In this document: positions 32,449 to 42,659 of the stretch, in pieces
Layout: every line of letters begins with the position of its first letter
How positions within the stretch are numbered: position 1 is the stretch's first letter
NCBI GenBank assembly: GCA_000818945.1
Contig: KN805433.1
Span: 62,001 to 126,000, forward strand
Reading direction: 5' to 3'
Source: Schizochytrium sp. CCTCC M209059
Lineage: Eukaryota; Sar; Bigyra; Thraustochytrida; Thraustochytriidae
DNA: 64,000 nt
The notes under the pieces: generated by a model
The model's input: only the letters and a program-made list of their open reading frames with translations
What the model was told of the DNA's origin: nothing
The model's database searches: none
Translations under genes and position numbers: made by a program

Positions 32449-35400
32449 ATGCCTCGTCTTCTTGTTTTTTCAACCCTGCTTTCGACTGTCCTTGTTGCTC
32501 AAGCTTTGCCATCCTTTGAGGAGCTCGGATCCGATTGTTGGACCGCATCCAAGTATGATGGAGCTTTGCTCGAAGGTGTTGGCCAAACCGATACAGTGAC
32601 GTCTGCTTGGGGGTGTGCTCTTCTCTGCCAAACCCATGTGGATTGCGAGGTGTGGTCATTCTTTGACAATGGAAACAACAAGAACTTCAACTGCTTTCTT
32701 TATACCAGCTACAGCAACTCTCAGAAAATGCCACAGAAGTGGACTTCTGGGCTTAAATTTTGCGAAAGCGAGGAAACAGAGGCGCCTTCAACCTTGGACA
32801 CAGAGGCGCCTACGACGTTCGATGAGACAAATGCGCCTACTGCGTTCGATGAGACGGACTCGCCTACGACGTTTGATGAGACAGATGCGCCTTCAGCGTC
32901 TGTTGAAACGGACGCGCCTACACCCTGGAAAACCGAATCACCAACCTCTTTTGAGGACACCGAGTCGCCTACCCCTTCTGAGGACACCGACGCGCCGACA
33001 GGATTTGATGAGACAGAATCGCCCACGGCCTTTGAGACCGATGCGCCGACAGGATTTGATGAGACAGAATCGCCTACCCCTGTTGATGATACCGAATCAC
33101 CAACCCTTTCTGAGGACACCGAGTCGCCTACGGCCTTTGAGACCGACGCGCCGACAGGATTTGATGAGACTGATTCGCCTACCCCTATTGATGATACCGA
33201 ATCACCAACCCCTTCTGAGGAAACCGATGCGCCTACTCCTTCTGAGGACACCGAGTCGCCTACGGCCTTTGAGACCGACGCGCCAACAGGATTTGATGAG
33301 ACAGAGTCGCCCACGGCCTTTGAGACCGATGCGCCGACAGGATTTGATGAGACAGAATCGCCCACGGCCTTTGAGACCGATGCGCCGACAGGATTTGATG
33401 AGACAGAATCGCCCACGGCCTTTGAGACCGATGCGCCGACAGGATTTGATGAGACAGAATCGCCCACGGCCTTTGAGACCGATGCGCCGACAGGATTTGA
33501 TGAGACAGAATCGCCTACCCCTGTTGATGATACCGAATCACCAACCCTTTCTGAGGGACACCGATGCGCCTACTCCTTCTGAGGACACCGAGTCGCCTAC
33601 GGCCTTTGAGACCGACGCGCCAACAGGATTTGATGAGACAGAGTCGCCCACGGCCTTTGAGACAGACGCACCGACAGGATTTGATGAGACTGATTCGCCT
33701 ACCCCTATTGAAGACACCGAATCACCAACCCTTTCTGAGGACACCGAGTCGCCCACGGCCTTTGAGACCGACGCGCCGACAGGATTTGATGAGACTGACT
33801 CTCCTACCCCTTTTGAGGACACGGCTTCGCCAACACCTTTTGATGAGACGGATTCGCCTACCCCTATTGACGATACCGAATCACCTACCCCTTTTGAGGA
33901 CACCGAGTCGCCTACCCCTTCTGAGGACACCGACGCGCCGACAGGATTTGATGAGACAGAGTCGCCCACGGCCTTTGAGACCGATGCGCCGACAGGATTT
34001 GATGAGACTGACTCGCCTACCCCTATTGATGATACCGAATCACCAACCCCTTTTGAAGACACTGATGCGCCTACCCCTTCTGAGGACACCGAGTCGCCCA
34101 CGGCCTTTGAGACCGATGCGCCGACAGGATTTGATGAGACTGACTCGCCTACCCCTATTGATGATACCGAATCACCAACCCCTTTTGAAGATACCGAGTC
34201 GCCTACGGCCTTTGAGACCGACGCGCCGACAGGATTTGATGAGACCGACTCTCCTATACCTTTTGATCCACTCATGCCAACAGCAACGCCCACCATGGCG
34301 CCTACATTGCCCTGCTATACGGAGGGGGATCGATACAAGGGTGGCACAACCTTGGCCAAACTCAATGGCGTCAAAACACCGGAAGCTTGCCACGAAGAAT
34401 GCCTTGCCGACGAACTCTGTGAAGGGTTCTCGTGGAAGGCGAAGAAGAAGAGCTGTGAGCTAAAGGCCGGTGCCTACAAGCTCAAGTCAGGGCAAAATGG
34501 ATATGCCGCAGGCTCTCGCAACTGCATCCACAACACGGTGTGCCTTGCTCAATTTGTCCGGTACAAATCCAAAGCAATGGCCAAGGTCAAAAATGTGGAG
34601 GACGCCTTATCGTGCGCAAATGAATGCCGCGAACGGAGCAAGTGTATGTCTTGGACGTATCGCAGCTCGAAGAAGTTTTGCGCTCTGTTCAGTGAAGTGA
34701 ACGAGTCGAAGAAGAAGGAGGGCCAAAAGGCCGAATACTTTTCGGGTATTCGCGAAGGTTGCAATAGCGTCCCGACGCCCCAGCCAACACTCGCGACGCC
34801 CGCCCCTGTGATTTCGTGCGGGCCCAAGGTCAACGACGTGCTCTTCGTGGTTGACAGCTCGGGTTCGATTGACGACAGCGAGTGGGCCCACTTGAAGAAC
34901 TTTGTTCGCCAACTTGGCAGCGCGTTTGACGTGGGCAATAGCGACGAGCAAACACGTCTGGGCTTTGTCGAGTACTCGACCGATGTCACAAGGCTCTGGG
35001 ACTTTACCTCTCCATACGCCGTTGACGGTACGGCCTTTCAGGTTCACGTCGACTCTGCTGAGGCAACAGGCAAAGGCACGGGGACTGGCCCCGCGCTGAT
35101 TGAGGCCCAAGATGTCTTTTGGGAGACGCCCACGCGTCTCAATCTGGATCGACGCGTGGTCATCATGCTTACAGACGGAAATCCCAACAAGAACGGGGGT
35201 TGTAAGCAAGCTGGCTATTCGCCAAACCCCAAAGCTTGCGCAGCCGAGGCCGCCGAAGAACTTCGAAAGGGGCCGGACGGTCAGCTCGGTACCGACGATG
35301 ACGTTTATCTCGTCTACGTTCGCATTGGCGACAAGATCCGTACTGATGTGTTCGGCGACGTAGAAGACTTGCAGGTCAATGCTTCGCCAGAGGGCCTCTC

Positions 35401-35449
35401 GCTGATCGCCGACGAAATCGTGCGCGACGTTTGTGATATTGTCGCGTAA
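32449..35449 (+). CDS. Secreted PAN-VWA protein with a long acidic PT stalk (one-base frameshift)
   Basis: The frame opens at 32449 with a signal peptide (MPRLLVFSTLLSTVLVAQA) and one PAN module (about 32538-32763). It enters a roughly 1.5-kb stalk of ETDAPTGFDETESPTAFE-type repeats, but shifts within ctgagggacacc at 33551-33562, where the other units read ctgaggacacc. One extra G in the GGG run explains this; without it the product is 999 residues. After the stalk come two VWA-proximal PAN modules (34313-34524, 34543-34762) and a VWA domain (34827-35449) with an intact MIDAS: DSSGS, GTGTGPAL and LTDGNPN. The stalk is strongly acidic, unlike the neutral PT stalks of its neighbours. A homopolymer miscall inside a repeat is the simplest explanation; a real disabling mutation cannot be excluded. 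Confidence 0.85.
32770..34300 (+). repeat. Coding minisatellite, 51-nt period, acidic PT stalk
   Basis: Units encode combinations of TDAPTGFDE, TESPTAFE and TESPTPxxD. At 33301-33504 four consecutive 51-nt units are almost identical, showing recent homogenisation; the outer units are more diverged. The one-base frameshift lies just 3' of this homogenised block. Confidence 0.92.
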
Positions 35450-35576
35450 GAGTTCTAAGCAAGAAATGAAACTTTCCTATGTCCAAGATTGATGCTTTCT
35501 CTACCCGCTGTCACGTTTCGTAGCTGCGCGCAGAATACAGAATCTGAAGTTTGTGGCCCAATAAGGTTGATTATGA

Positions 35577-37400
35577 ATGCCCTTGTTGGTCCACTTTTTG
35601 TGTTGTTGGGATTCGTCGCTGTCGATCAATCAGCAGATCCCGAACTCTCGAACCCGGAGACGCAAGACCAGGACGATGGAGATCGACGAGGCCGCGGCCG
35701 AGAGCGGGCAGGCGCAGGCAGAGGTTCCGGTCGAGGCGCGACGCGGCGCAGCGACACGAACGCAGGCAGAGGCGCAGGCTCAGAAGCCTGGTCTGGGCTC
35801 CGACGGCCACGGCGACAGCAAGAGAAATGGCGGACACGGCGACAACGAGGCCGACGACGACGGCGACGTGGCCTTTGCGAAGCCCCCTGCGAGCGAAGAT
35901 GAGGTCGACGAGGAGAATGAGGAGGACGTGGAGGGCGAGGATGTCGATATGAAAGATGGTCACTCGAGCCAAGTCGCAACTGGGAGCAACAAGGACGAAG
36001 GAGACGAGGACCGAATGTGCCGGTTCTGCTTTGACGGCGACGACGAGGAAGAGCTTTGCGCCGACGTTTGCGCTTGCAAGGGCGACCAGAGATATGTACA
36101 CATGGGATGCCTGCGACGTTGGCAGCGGATGGTTCTGGTCAGTCAGCCAACACATCCTGCGTTTCATCGCGATGACGTGCGGCACCACGTTTGTGGAGTT
36201 TGCAAGAGCAATTTCACGTGTCCGCCACCGAGCAGGCTGGAGCTCATGCAGTCTTTTACTGGCGCGGAGATTGCCGCACTCATTGGGGAAGGGCGCTTTA
36301 TTGCAGCGCGAAACATGTTTTCGGAGATGCTCGAAAAAGAAATTGCCGAGTCCCCGATGATGAGCGTGATGTCAGCGCACATGCACTGGATTCGCGGGGC
36401 GTACCTGATCACCAATGTGGAGGAGGACACGCCTCGCATCGAGCTTGAGGTGGAAAGTAACACGGAGCTGCGTATGGTGCAGCAAATTGTGACTCGCGCA
36501 GCTCGCGGGGGAGGGAGAAGATTTGAGCTTGGCGGACGTGCGTATGCTCTGGCTGGCGAAGGCGCTCTTGCGGATGTCCCTGAAGATGCTCGGGTGTCTG
36601 CACTCGCGAGCGTCGAGGCGCCGTGTTCCCTGGTCTTTGAGGGCGAGAGCAGCACTGCTCACGACACAATTCAGGCTGTGAATTTGACGCGACCTGTTCC
36701 TGCACCGCTGCCAGACCGTCTGGCAGCGACGGTGGCTGCTGCCCGTGTCCAGGCGCAGCGCAGATGTGCCTCGGCTGCCGATGTTGCGGTGGTGTGCTAT
36801 TCCGGCGGGCCTTGTGAAGAAAATGTCTTGAGCACGTGCATTATCTTTGGAGGCGAGGGCGGGTACTCTGTGGACTCGTCTGGATCCCTAGTGGAAGCCC
36901 TGGTTGTTGCAGGCGAGCGCGCCAACCCGGAAACGGCTGTGCAGGGTCTCGTGACGGGTCAGCTCGTCGAGTTGCACAGCCTGACCAAGGCTATGCGTCA
37001 CAATGGGAGTCGGGGCGTTCTCGCGAGGTTCGACCAAGATGCAGGTCGGTGGACTGTGCAGCTTGTGGGCGGCGCAGTGATCCGCGCCCGGCCCGAGAAT
37101 GTGCGCGGGCTCTCCGCGGGCGAGAAGGGTCGAGTGCTTTCCTTTTTTGGTTATGCTGGCTGGAGTCGGGCACAGCTCTTGGGCGAGATTGCGCGCGGTC
37201 ATTGGGGACTATGCAGTTCCAGTCTGCAGGACGTGTGTTGCGCACCGGATGCATGTCGCGAGGGACTCGAGTCGAGACTCGTGTATGCTCCAGAATCGGA
37301 GATGACGGACGATTACGTCAAGAGCCAATTGCGTGAGATGGAGAACTTGCGCCAGGAAGCTCAACAAGCATCGATGCATGCGCGCGGAGGGGACAGCTGA
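35577..37400 (+). CDS. RING-CH (RINGv) E3-like protein fused to an AlgH/YqgE-like domain
   Basis: 607 residues from the ATG at 35577; an ATG at 35676 (MEIDEAAAESG) is an equally possible start. After an acidic low-complexity region, a C4HC3 RINGv finger is visible: Cys148, Cys151, Cys165, Cys167, His175, Cys178, Cys206 and Cys209. This class is found in MARCH-type ubiquitin ligases, but there are no membrane segments here. The C-terminal half resembles the UPF0301/AlgH/YqgE family: VNLTRP, VVCYSGGP and the hallmark FFGYAGWSRAQLLGEIARGHW. Between the last two lies an SH3-like insert (about residues 457-512: GQLVELHSLT...NGSRGVLARFD...RWTVQL...RPENVRGL). Probably cytosolic or nuclear; the substrate is unknown. 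It begins only about 130 bases after the preceding stop. Confidence 0.85.
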   Translation: MPLLVHFLCCWDSSLSINQQIPNSRTRRRKTRTMEIDEAAAESGQAQAEVPVEARRGAATRTQAEAQAQKPGLGSDGHGDSKRNGGHGDNEADDDGDVAFAKPPASEDEVDEENEEDVEGEDVDMKDGHSSQVATGSNKDEGDEDRMCRFCFDGDDEEELCADVCACKGDQRYVHMGCLRRWQRMVLVSQPTHPAFHRDDVRHHVCGVCKSNFTCPPPSRLELMQSFTGAEIAALIGEGRFIAARNMFSEMLEKEIAESPMMSVMSAHMHWIRGAYLITNVEEDTPRIELEVESNTELRMVQQIVTRAARGGGRRFELGGRAYALAGEGALADVPEDARVSALASVEAPCSLVFEGESSTAHDTIQAVNLTRPVPAPLPDRLAATVAAARVQAQRRCASAADVAVVCYSGGPCEENVLSTCIIFGGEGGYSVDSSGSLVEALVVAGERANPETAVQGLVTGQLVELHSLTKAMRHNGSRGVLARFDQDAGRWTVQLVGGAVIRARPENVRGLSAGEKGRVLSFFGYAGWSRAQLLGEIARGHWGLCSSSLQDVCCAPDACREGLESRLVYAPESEMTDDYVKSQLREMENLRQEAQQASMHARGGDS

Positions 37401-38369
37401 GCTAAGTTGTATGCTTGGCATCATCATACCGGGGAGCAGGCGTCTTTTATCTCCATGCAAAAGGAAGAGAAGCTGAGTCGTTTGTATACCTTTATTATCA
37501 TCATTTTCAGCGATTTGTACAAAAGGATACACGCGCGAATTTGAAGAAGAACTTTATCTCTTCTTTTGCGAATCTAGGCCCTTTTGTAGAGACAGCATTT
37601 GGCTGGGTGGTAAAACGAATGTGAGGGAGCGGTCGCATGATCTTTCCACAGTATTTCGGCGCTTCTGCAAAGCACTGACATTTTTTCAAAAGTCAAGTGT
37701 GCAGGCCATGTGGTTGGCTAGTCTTGTCTTGGGACCAAATGATTTAAAGCGCAATCGATGCATGCAATATAAGAATAAAAAAGAGAAGTTTCTTTCAAAT
37801 GTATGTAGGTGAGTATGTGCGGGTTACACCATTTAGCAAGCATTTGCGTAGGAGCGCCAGCGTTCCAAACGGAGGCGCGTCAACGTCATGCATTGCGTCA
37901 TATGCGTGAGAGGCTTGTTTTTGTTGTTTTTGTTCGTGGTTAATTTTGTGTTTTCCTCTGCAGCGCGACGAGGTGCGTTTTATTGGGCTTGGTGAATCGG
38001 TCCGATGTGAAGTGGTGTACATAGGCTGTGGAACGAGCGGCCGTTTTGTTGGTTGGAGTGGAAATTCAAAAAAAAAAGGGAAGGAGAAGTTGGAGAAAAA
38101 GAAGATNNNNNNNNNNNNNNNNNNNNNNNNNNNNNNNNNNNNNNNNNNNNNNNNNNNNNNNNNNNNNNNNNNNNNNNNNNNNNNNNNNNNNNNNNNNNNN
38201 NNNNNNNNNNNNNNNNNNNNNNNCGGGAGGGGGGGGGGGGGGGAGAGAGAATGTGTAAAGAAGAGAAGAGACGAGCAGAGACGAGCAGAGACGAGGAGAA
38301 GAATGGCAATCACGTGCGTCAAGAAGTATCGAGGAGGATTCCCGCAAAGTACGTTTGCACCTTTCCCCC
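37401..38369. other. Intergenic spacer containing a sequence gap
   Basis: Separates convergent genes. It is AT-rich up to the N-gap. No gene is seen. Confidence 0.7.
38107..38223. other. Assembly gap (117 N)
   Basis: Run of N flanked by an A/G-rich tract on the left and a poly-G tract (cgggaggggggg) on the right, a typical low-complexity assembly break. Reading frames crossing it are not meaningful. Confidence 1.
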
Positions 38370-39155
38370 TTAGTTGACGAAATGGTGCAAGCGTTCGGAC
38401 ATGCCATACGCACGGCGATCGACAGTTCGAAGGTATTCAGCAAGCCCCGTGCCCGAGAAGTCACGGCGACAAGCGAAGCAGCGCTGGTCCTGCAGGTTTT
38501 CGGCCTTTTGGTTGCGCAATTCGGTGAGCTGACCCGTTCGAATATTAAAGGCCACACGCTGGCACATGTCAAGCGCAGGTTGGACCGTTTCCTCGGAACC
38601 AGCGTCTGAGTCAGCCTCGGCCATGACCATTTCGGTTGGGCCGCGAGGAGACCCGCTGGGCACCGTGAGGGAGTTGTTGGAACTCCCACCCTCGGACTCG
38701 TTGTCAACATCCATAGAGTTGGGCATGTCGCCACGATGCGCCGCCTTGAGTGCGAGCTTGCACAGCTGATAGCGCTCGACGACGCGGGAGTTGTCGCGCG
38801 TAGCTTCGGTCATGCGGATTTTTGCGTCGAGTTCGGCAAGAGCAGCCCGCATGTCAGCTTGCGACTCGTAGGTGCGCGAGCACACGGCGCAGCAGGAGCT
38901 GACGCTCGCATCGTCGTGCTGATCGGCGAGCAGTTGGATGGCGCCAGCGAAGATGCTAATGTCGCGCTCCATGTTCGTTTTGATGTCTTGGATCGTTTTG
39001 TACTGGTCATGGGCATTGTCGGGGTCGCCATGCTGTTCGAGCAGCTCCTTGAGCTCCGGGTTGCCGTCCACGAGCGTGCTCAGGTGCGCCTTGACCAGGC
39101 CTCCACGGTCGGTCCGCGCCTGTTGGTGCTGTTGTTGGTGCAGTTGTTGTTGTTG

Positions 39156-39186
<31 letters not shown>

Positions 39187-39308
39187 TGCAGAAGCGCCTG
39201 CAGCTCCTGCTCTTTGTGCGCGCGCGCCATCTCCATCTGACTCCCGTGCTCCAGCAGGGTGCCGGCGTCCATCGCCGAGCACAGCGGCTGGCCCGAGGGA
39301 GGCGCCAT
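38370..39308 (-). CDS. Uncharacterised poly-Q protein with paired CxxC motifs
   Basis: 312 residues from the ATG at 39308. The N-terminal third has a Q-run encoded by CAG/CAA codons (about 39121-39190), then a charged, probably helical segment (LVKAHLSTLVDGNPELKELL...). Two cysteine pairs are visible: CCAVC near the middle and CFACRRDF close to the C-terminus. A Ser/Asp-rich, probably disordered segment lies between them. The paired CxxC motifs could bind zinc, but no known family was recognised. No signal peptide or membrane segment. Its 5' end faces a very GC-rich region, consistent with a CpG-rich promoter. An alternative start is the Met at residue 13. Confidence 0.65.
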
Positions 39309-41024
39309 GCTCTGGCCCCGCTCCTCTGTCCCTGTCTTTTATCTGTTTGTCTGTCTGTCTGTCTCCGTCCTTTGTTTGCCTGCCTGCCTTCCTGTCTCTT
39401 CCGAGTACGTATGGCCTCTCGCTGCTCCCGCTTTCGCTTCCGCTTCTGCTCCTCGCCCGCCTTCGCGTGCGTGCGTGCGTGCGCAGGCGCGGGCGGCTTT
39501 CGCGCCGCGCTCCGCCGCGCTCTGCCGCTCTCGCCCGCGCGCGTACCCGCGTGCCTGCCTGCCTGCGAGCCTGCGTGCGCAAGCGCGGGCGGCTTTCGCG
39601 CCGCGCTCTCGCCGCGCAATCTATTGCGTGGCCGCCTCCCGCGAGCGTGACGTTCGTGCGTGCGCGCCTCTCGCGCTCGTGCTGCTCCTCCTCGCCCTCT
39701 CTCTCCGCTCGGCCGCTCCGTGGGCGCCGTGCGCGGCAGGGCGCGGGCAGGGCGCGGGCGCGAGGGCCGGCGCGCGGCGAGGCGAGGCGAGGCGCGAGGG
39801 CGCGAGGGTCTGCCTGCGAGGGCGAGGCGAGGCGAGGCGACTCCGGCTCCGCTGCGACGAGGGCTGCCTGGTGCGGCTGCTGCGCGAAGCTGGAGCGCGG
39901 CGCGCGGGGAGGAAGTTTGAAATCCCGCCTCGCGACCGACGAGTCGCGCGGCAGCGCGACGCGCGGGGGCGGGGACGCGCGGCAGTGCGGACGCGCGGGG
40001 GCGCTCTGCGCTGCGCTGCGCGGGTCTGCGCGGCGGGCGGTCCGGGGGCAGAAAGCGGGCGGGACGGGAGGGAACGCGATGCCCTGCGATGAGAATCCGA
40101 ACTGCTGCTCGGTCTGCGGCGCGCTGGCGCGCGGGCCGGGCCGTCGCGACGGCGCGCGTCTACGCCGGTGCTGCGCTCTCCTCTGCGCGTAGCGGGGCTC
40201 GCTGGCTGGCTGGCTGGCTGGCGCGCTCGCTCGCTCGCTCGCGCGTTTGCGGTTTCGTCCGCGCGGCTCCTCGTTTCCTGGTCTGCCTGCTCTCGCTCTT
40301 GCGTGTCGCCGGCGAGGCCGAAGCGGTCTGGGAGACGCAGTTGCGAGGCCCACGCAACTCCACTTGCGTCGCGCCGCGCAACACGAGTATAGCGCCGCCG
40401 CAAGGGCTCCATCTGGCCGCCGACGTACAAGTCGGGTTTCGGGCCTGCAAGTGGGTTATAGCCAAGCGGCCGGGAGACATACAGACACAGACAGGCAGAC
40501 AGACACTGACAGACAGACAGACAGACGTGCTGGAGGCGAGGTTATACCGCTACTGGGGATGGGTGAGACTGGGCTGTCGAGGATACCCCGACGGGACTGC
40601 GGGGCGTATCAGGAGGAAGGCCGCTCTGAGAGCCGCGCTCGAGCGCGTCACTGCGGAGGAGTATGAGTGTCGAGCTGTACTAGTAAGGTGCCAGTGACGG
40701 AGCATCATCGAGGTTGATCCCAGTGGACGCTGAGGCGGATGTACTTGGGATGCAAAGGCGATTCCGCCAACTCGACAGACGACACAAGAGATCATAGAGG
40801 AATCCTTGGGCCCACATCGTCCCCTACTCGCCACTGGCCATAGTGGGTTGATCCCAACCTAGAAGTTCTTCAGTGGGTATCGTAAATTTAAATTATCCCG
40901 GTTTCTCCGATATCGCTCTTGTTAACCCGGCAGAGACTCGCGAAGGGTTCAACTCGACGCCCTCGTCCCTAGGTCTGTCTGCTCGCAAAACGCAAGTCGC
41001 ACGTCGCACGTCGCAGCCGCAACC
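39309..41024. other. Very GC-rich intergenic region
   Basis: Strongly GC/CpG-rich between about 39440 and 40320, with many overlapping open frames on both strands that reflect composition. It carries (CTGG)n at about 40201-40222 and (ACAG)n at 40478-40528. A short cysteine-rich frame at 40080-40192 could be a small exon but cannot be supported. It probably includes the promoters of the poly-Q gene (minus) and the 41025 gene (plus). Confidence 0.6.
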
Positions 41025-41528
41025 ATGATCCGGACAGCAATCCGACGCGCAGCGCCGCTGCGCTCCAACGTTGTCGCGCAGCGGCAGCTTCATGTGAACG
41101 TGCAGACTGCTCGCCGCGCCGCGGCACTATGCCGCATCCCAGGCCAGTCTCTCCTGCTCCAGCAGCACCAGCTCCAGCAGCGTGCGACGGCCTTGGCCTC
41201 TGCTCGATGGTCCGTGGGCGGCACGAGAATGCTTTCGGGCTCGCTCTCGGACAATGAGCTCCGCTCGCGCACCAACGATTTTCAGGACGACTTCGCCGAG
41301 GCCCGTATGTGCCTTGGCGATGCCAATGATTCGCTTGAGACGGTCTACTTTGAGGAAGATCTCCAAGACGCACAAGATGCCGTCAAGGCTTGCCTTGCGA
41401 GCTATGAAGCGCTCATCAACGACCTAAGTCCTGAGCAGGCTGGAGCATTTAAGCGTGAGAACGGGCTCAAGGTTGAACAGCTCAAGGGCGAACTCGACGC
41501 TCTCATGCAGAGTTTGCTCGAGGAGTAA
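41025..41528 (+). CDS. Small putative mitochondrial protein, function unknown
   Basis: 167 residues. The ATG at 41025 is in good context (aaccATG) and begins a typical mitochondrial presequence: MIRTAIRRAAPLRSNVVAQR and further Arg/Ala/Gln-rich, acid-free sequence to about residue 65. The mature part (about 70-167) is acidic and predicted helical, with a stretch ARMCLGDANDSLETVYFEED and a C-terminal LKGELDALMQSLLEE. It may be a small coiled-coil or respiratory-complex accessory protein, but no family was recognised. It stands alone, 5' of a diverged tandem repeat. Confidence 0.7.
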   Translation: MIRTAIRRAAPLRSNVVAQRQLHVNVQTARRAAALCRIPGQSLLLQQHQLQQRATALASARWSVGGTRMLSGSLSDNELRSRTNDFQDDFAEARMCLGDANDSLETVYFEEDLQDAQDAVKACLASYEALINDLSPEQAGAFKRENGLKVEQLKGELDALMQSLLEE

Positions 41529-42659
41529 GTGGATATTCTTTTTTTTTTTCTCTTTCAGTATTGCCTTATTCGTGCTCCACTTCCTCCTGGTTACTCGGTA
41601 TCGATGCTACAGAGCAGCAGCAGTCAACAAAGAGCATTTTCAAACTCGCTTCGAAGCATTCTACATTCGCGAGCTTTTCGAAATGGAAGAGGCAATTCGT
41701 TTTGGGTCCATGCAGACTCTCGGCAGACTTATTCTTTTGTAGTGGAAAAACAAAACCAAGCGTCGCATGTTCCGGTTAATACAAGGCCTACCATACTCCT
41801 TTTCTATCAAAGTTGGTGTCTTCGTCAACGCATATATCGAAATGAAAAGGACAATGCGATCTTGATCCATGTAGACTCTTGGCAAACATTCTATCCCCTC
41901 CCTCTTTTCTTGAAATCATAAACTAAGAGACGCGCCATACTCCTTTTTTTACCAATGCTGATGTCTTCCTCAAAATATTTCACTATTCTATATACTCGGT
42001 TTTATGCACCCTCTCGCTGAAACCGAGTGTTCTTGCTCGCGTGCAAAAGACAAAACAAACACCCCTATGGCAAATGCAAGCCAAATTGCTTACATGTTCT
42101 GCCTTCAAAAATAGCAGCCACATGCCAAAAACTCAAGTGACACAGCACATCGTCATGACCCACCTTCATCTTGGTGAATTTCGAAGCGAAACACGAGGTA
42201 GTACTTGCTAATCTCTCCGCCTGCGCTGCCAAGGTAAGTCAAGGTAAGTCAAGGTAAGCCAACGCAAACCAAGGTGATACGTCAAGCCAACCGGTCGCCC
42301 AAATGCTATTCCTACACTCTACCGGCAGAGACAGTGAACTCTACACACAAAAAAAAAAAAGCAAAAGAAAAAGGCCGCAAGTTGGCCAACGGTCGCCCGC
42401 TCTCTGCGAACAGTCTCTTTTCTTTTATTGAGCCAGCAGAATCAGAATCGCAACTAGACCTGCTCTCGCGCGGGACGAGGGCCCCGGCGAGCGAGCGCAA
42501 GGCGAACACCCCCCGAATCCCTTCGCCGTCGCCGCCGTTGTCGCCGTTGCCGACTTCGACGCGCGCTACTCGAGGAAAGGCGCGAACGCGAGATCGGGCA
42601 TCGAGATCGTCGTCACAACGCGGCACGAAAAACGTTGAGCGCCGCCCGCACGCAAGAGG
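41529..42659. other. Intergenic spacer with a diverged tandem repeat
   Basis: AT-rich. Contains an old tandem repeat with a period of about 144-159 bases (41640-41980) and a caaggtaagt leader (42230-42275) upstream of the tubulin cofactor gene. No gene is seen. Confidence 0.65.
41640..41982. repeat. Diverged approximately 150-bp tandem repeat
   Basis: Two degenerate copies share cgaaatg...aggcaat / cgaaatg...aggacaat followed by tccatg.agactct.ggca (41679 and 41838). The block catactcctttt...tgtctt recurs at 41792 and 41936. Spacing of 144-159 bases shows indels since duplication. Confidence 0.7.

Noticed and set aside
40080..40192. Short Cys-rich peptide beginning MPCDENPNCCSVCGALARGP
   Set aside because: It looks slightly like the first half of a MYND-type zinc finger, but there is no convincing continuation or splice structure.
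39007..40697. Several long GC-rich frames on both strands, up to 448 codons
   Set aside because: Arg/Ala/Pro/Ser composition is driven by extreme GC content. Overlapping frames on both strands look alike and no domain is seen.
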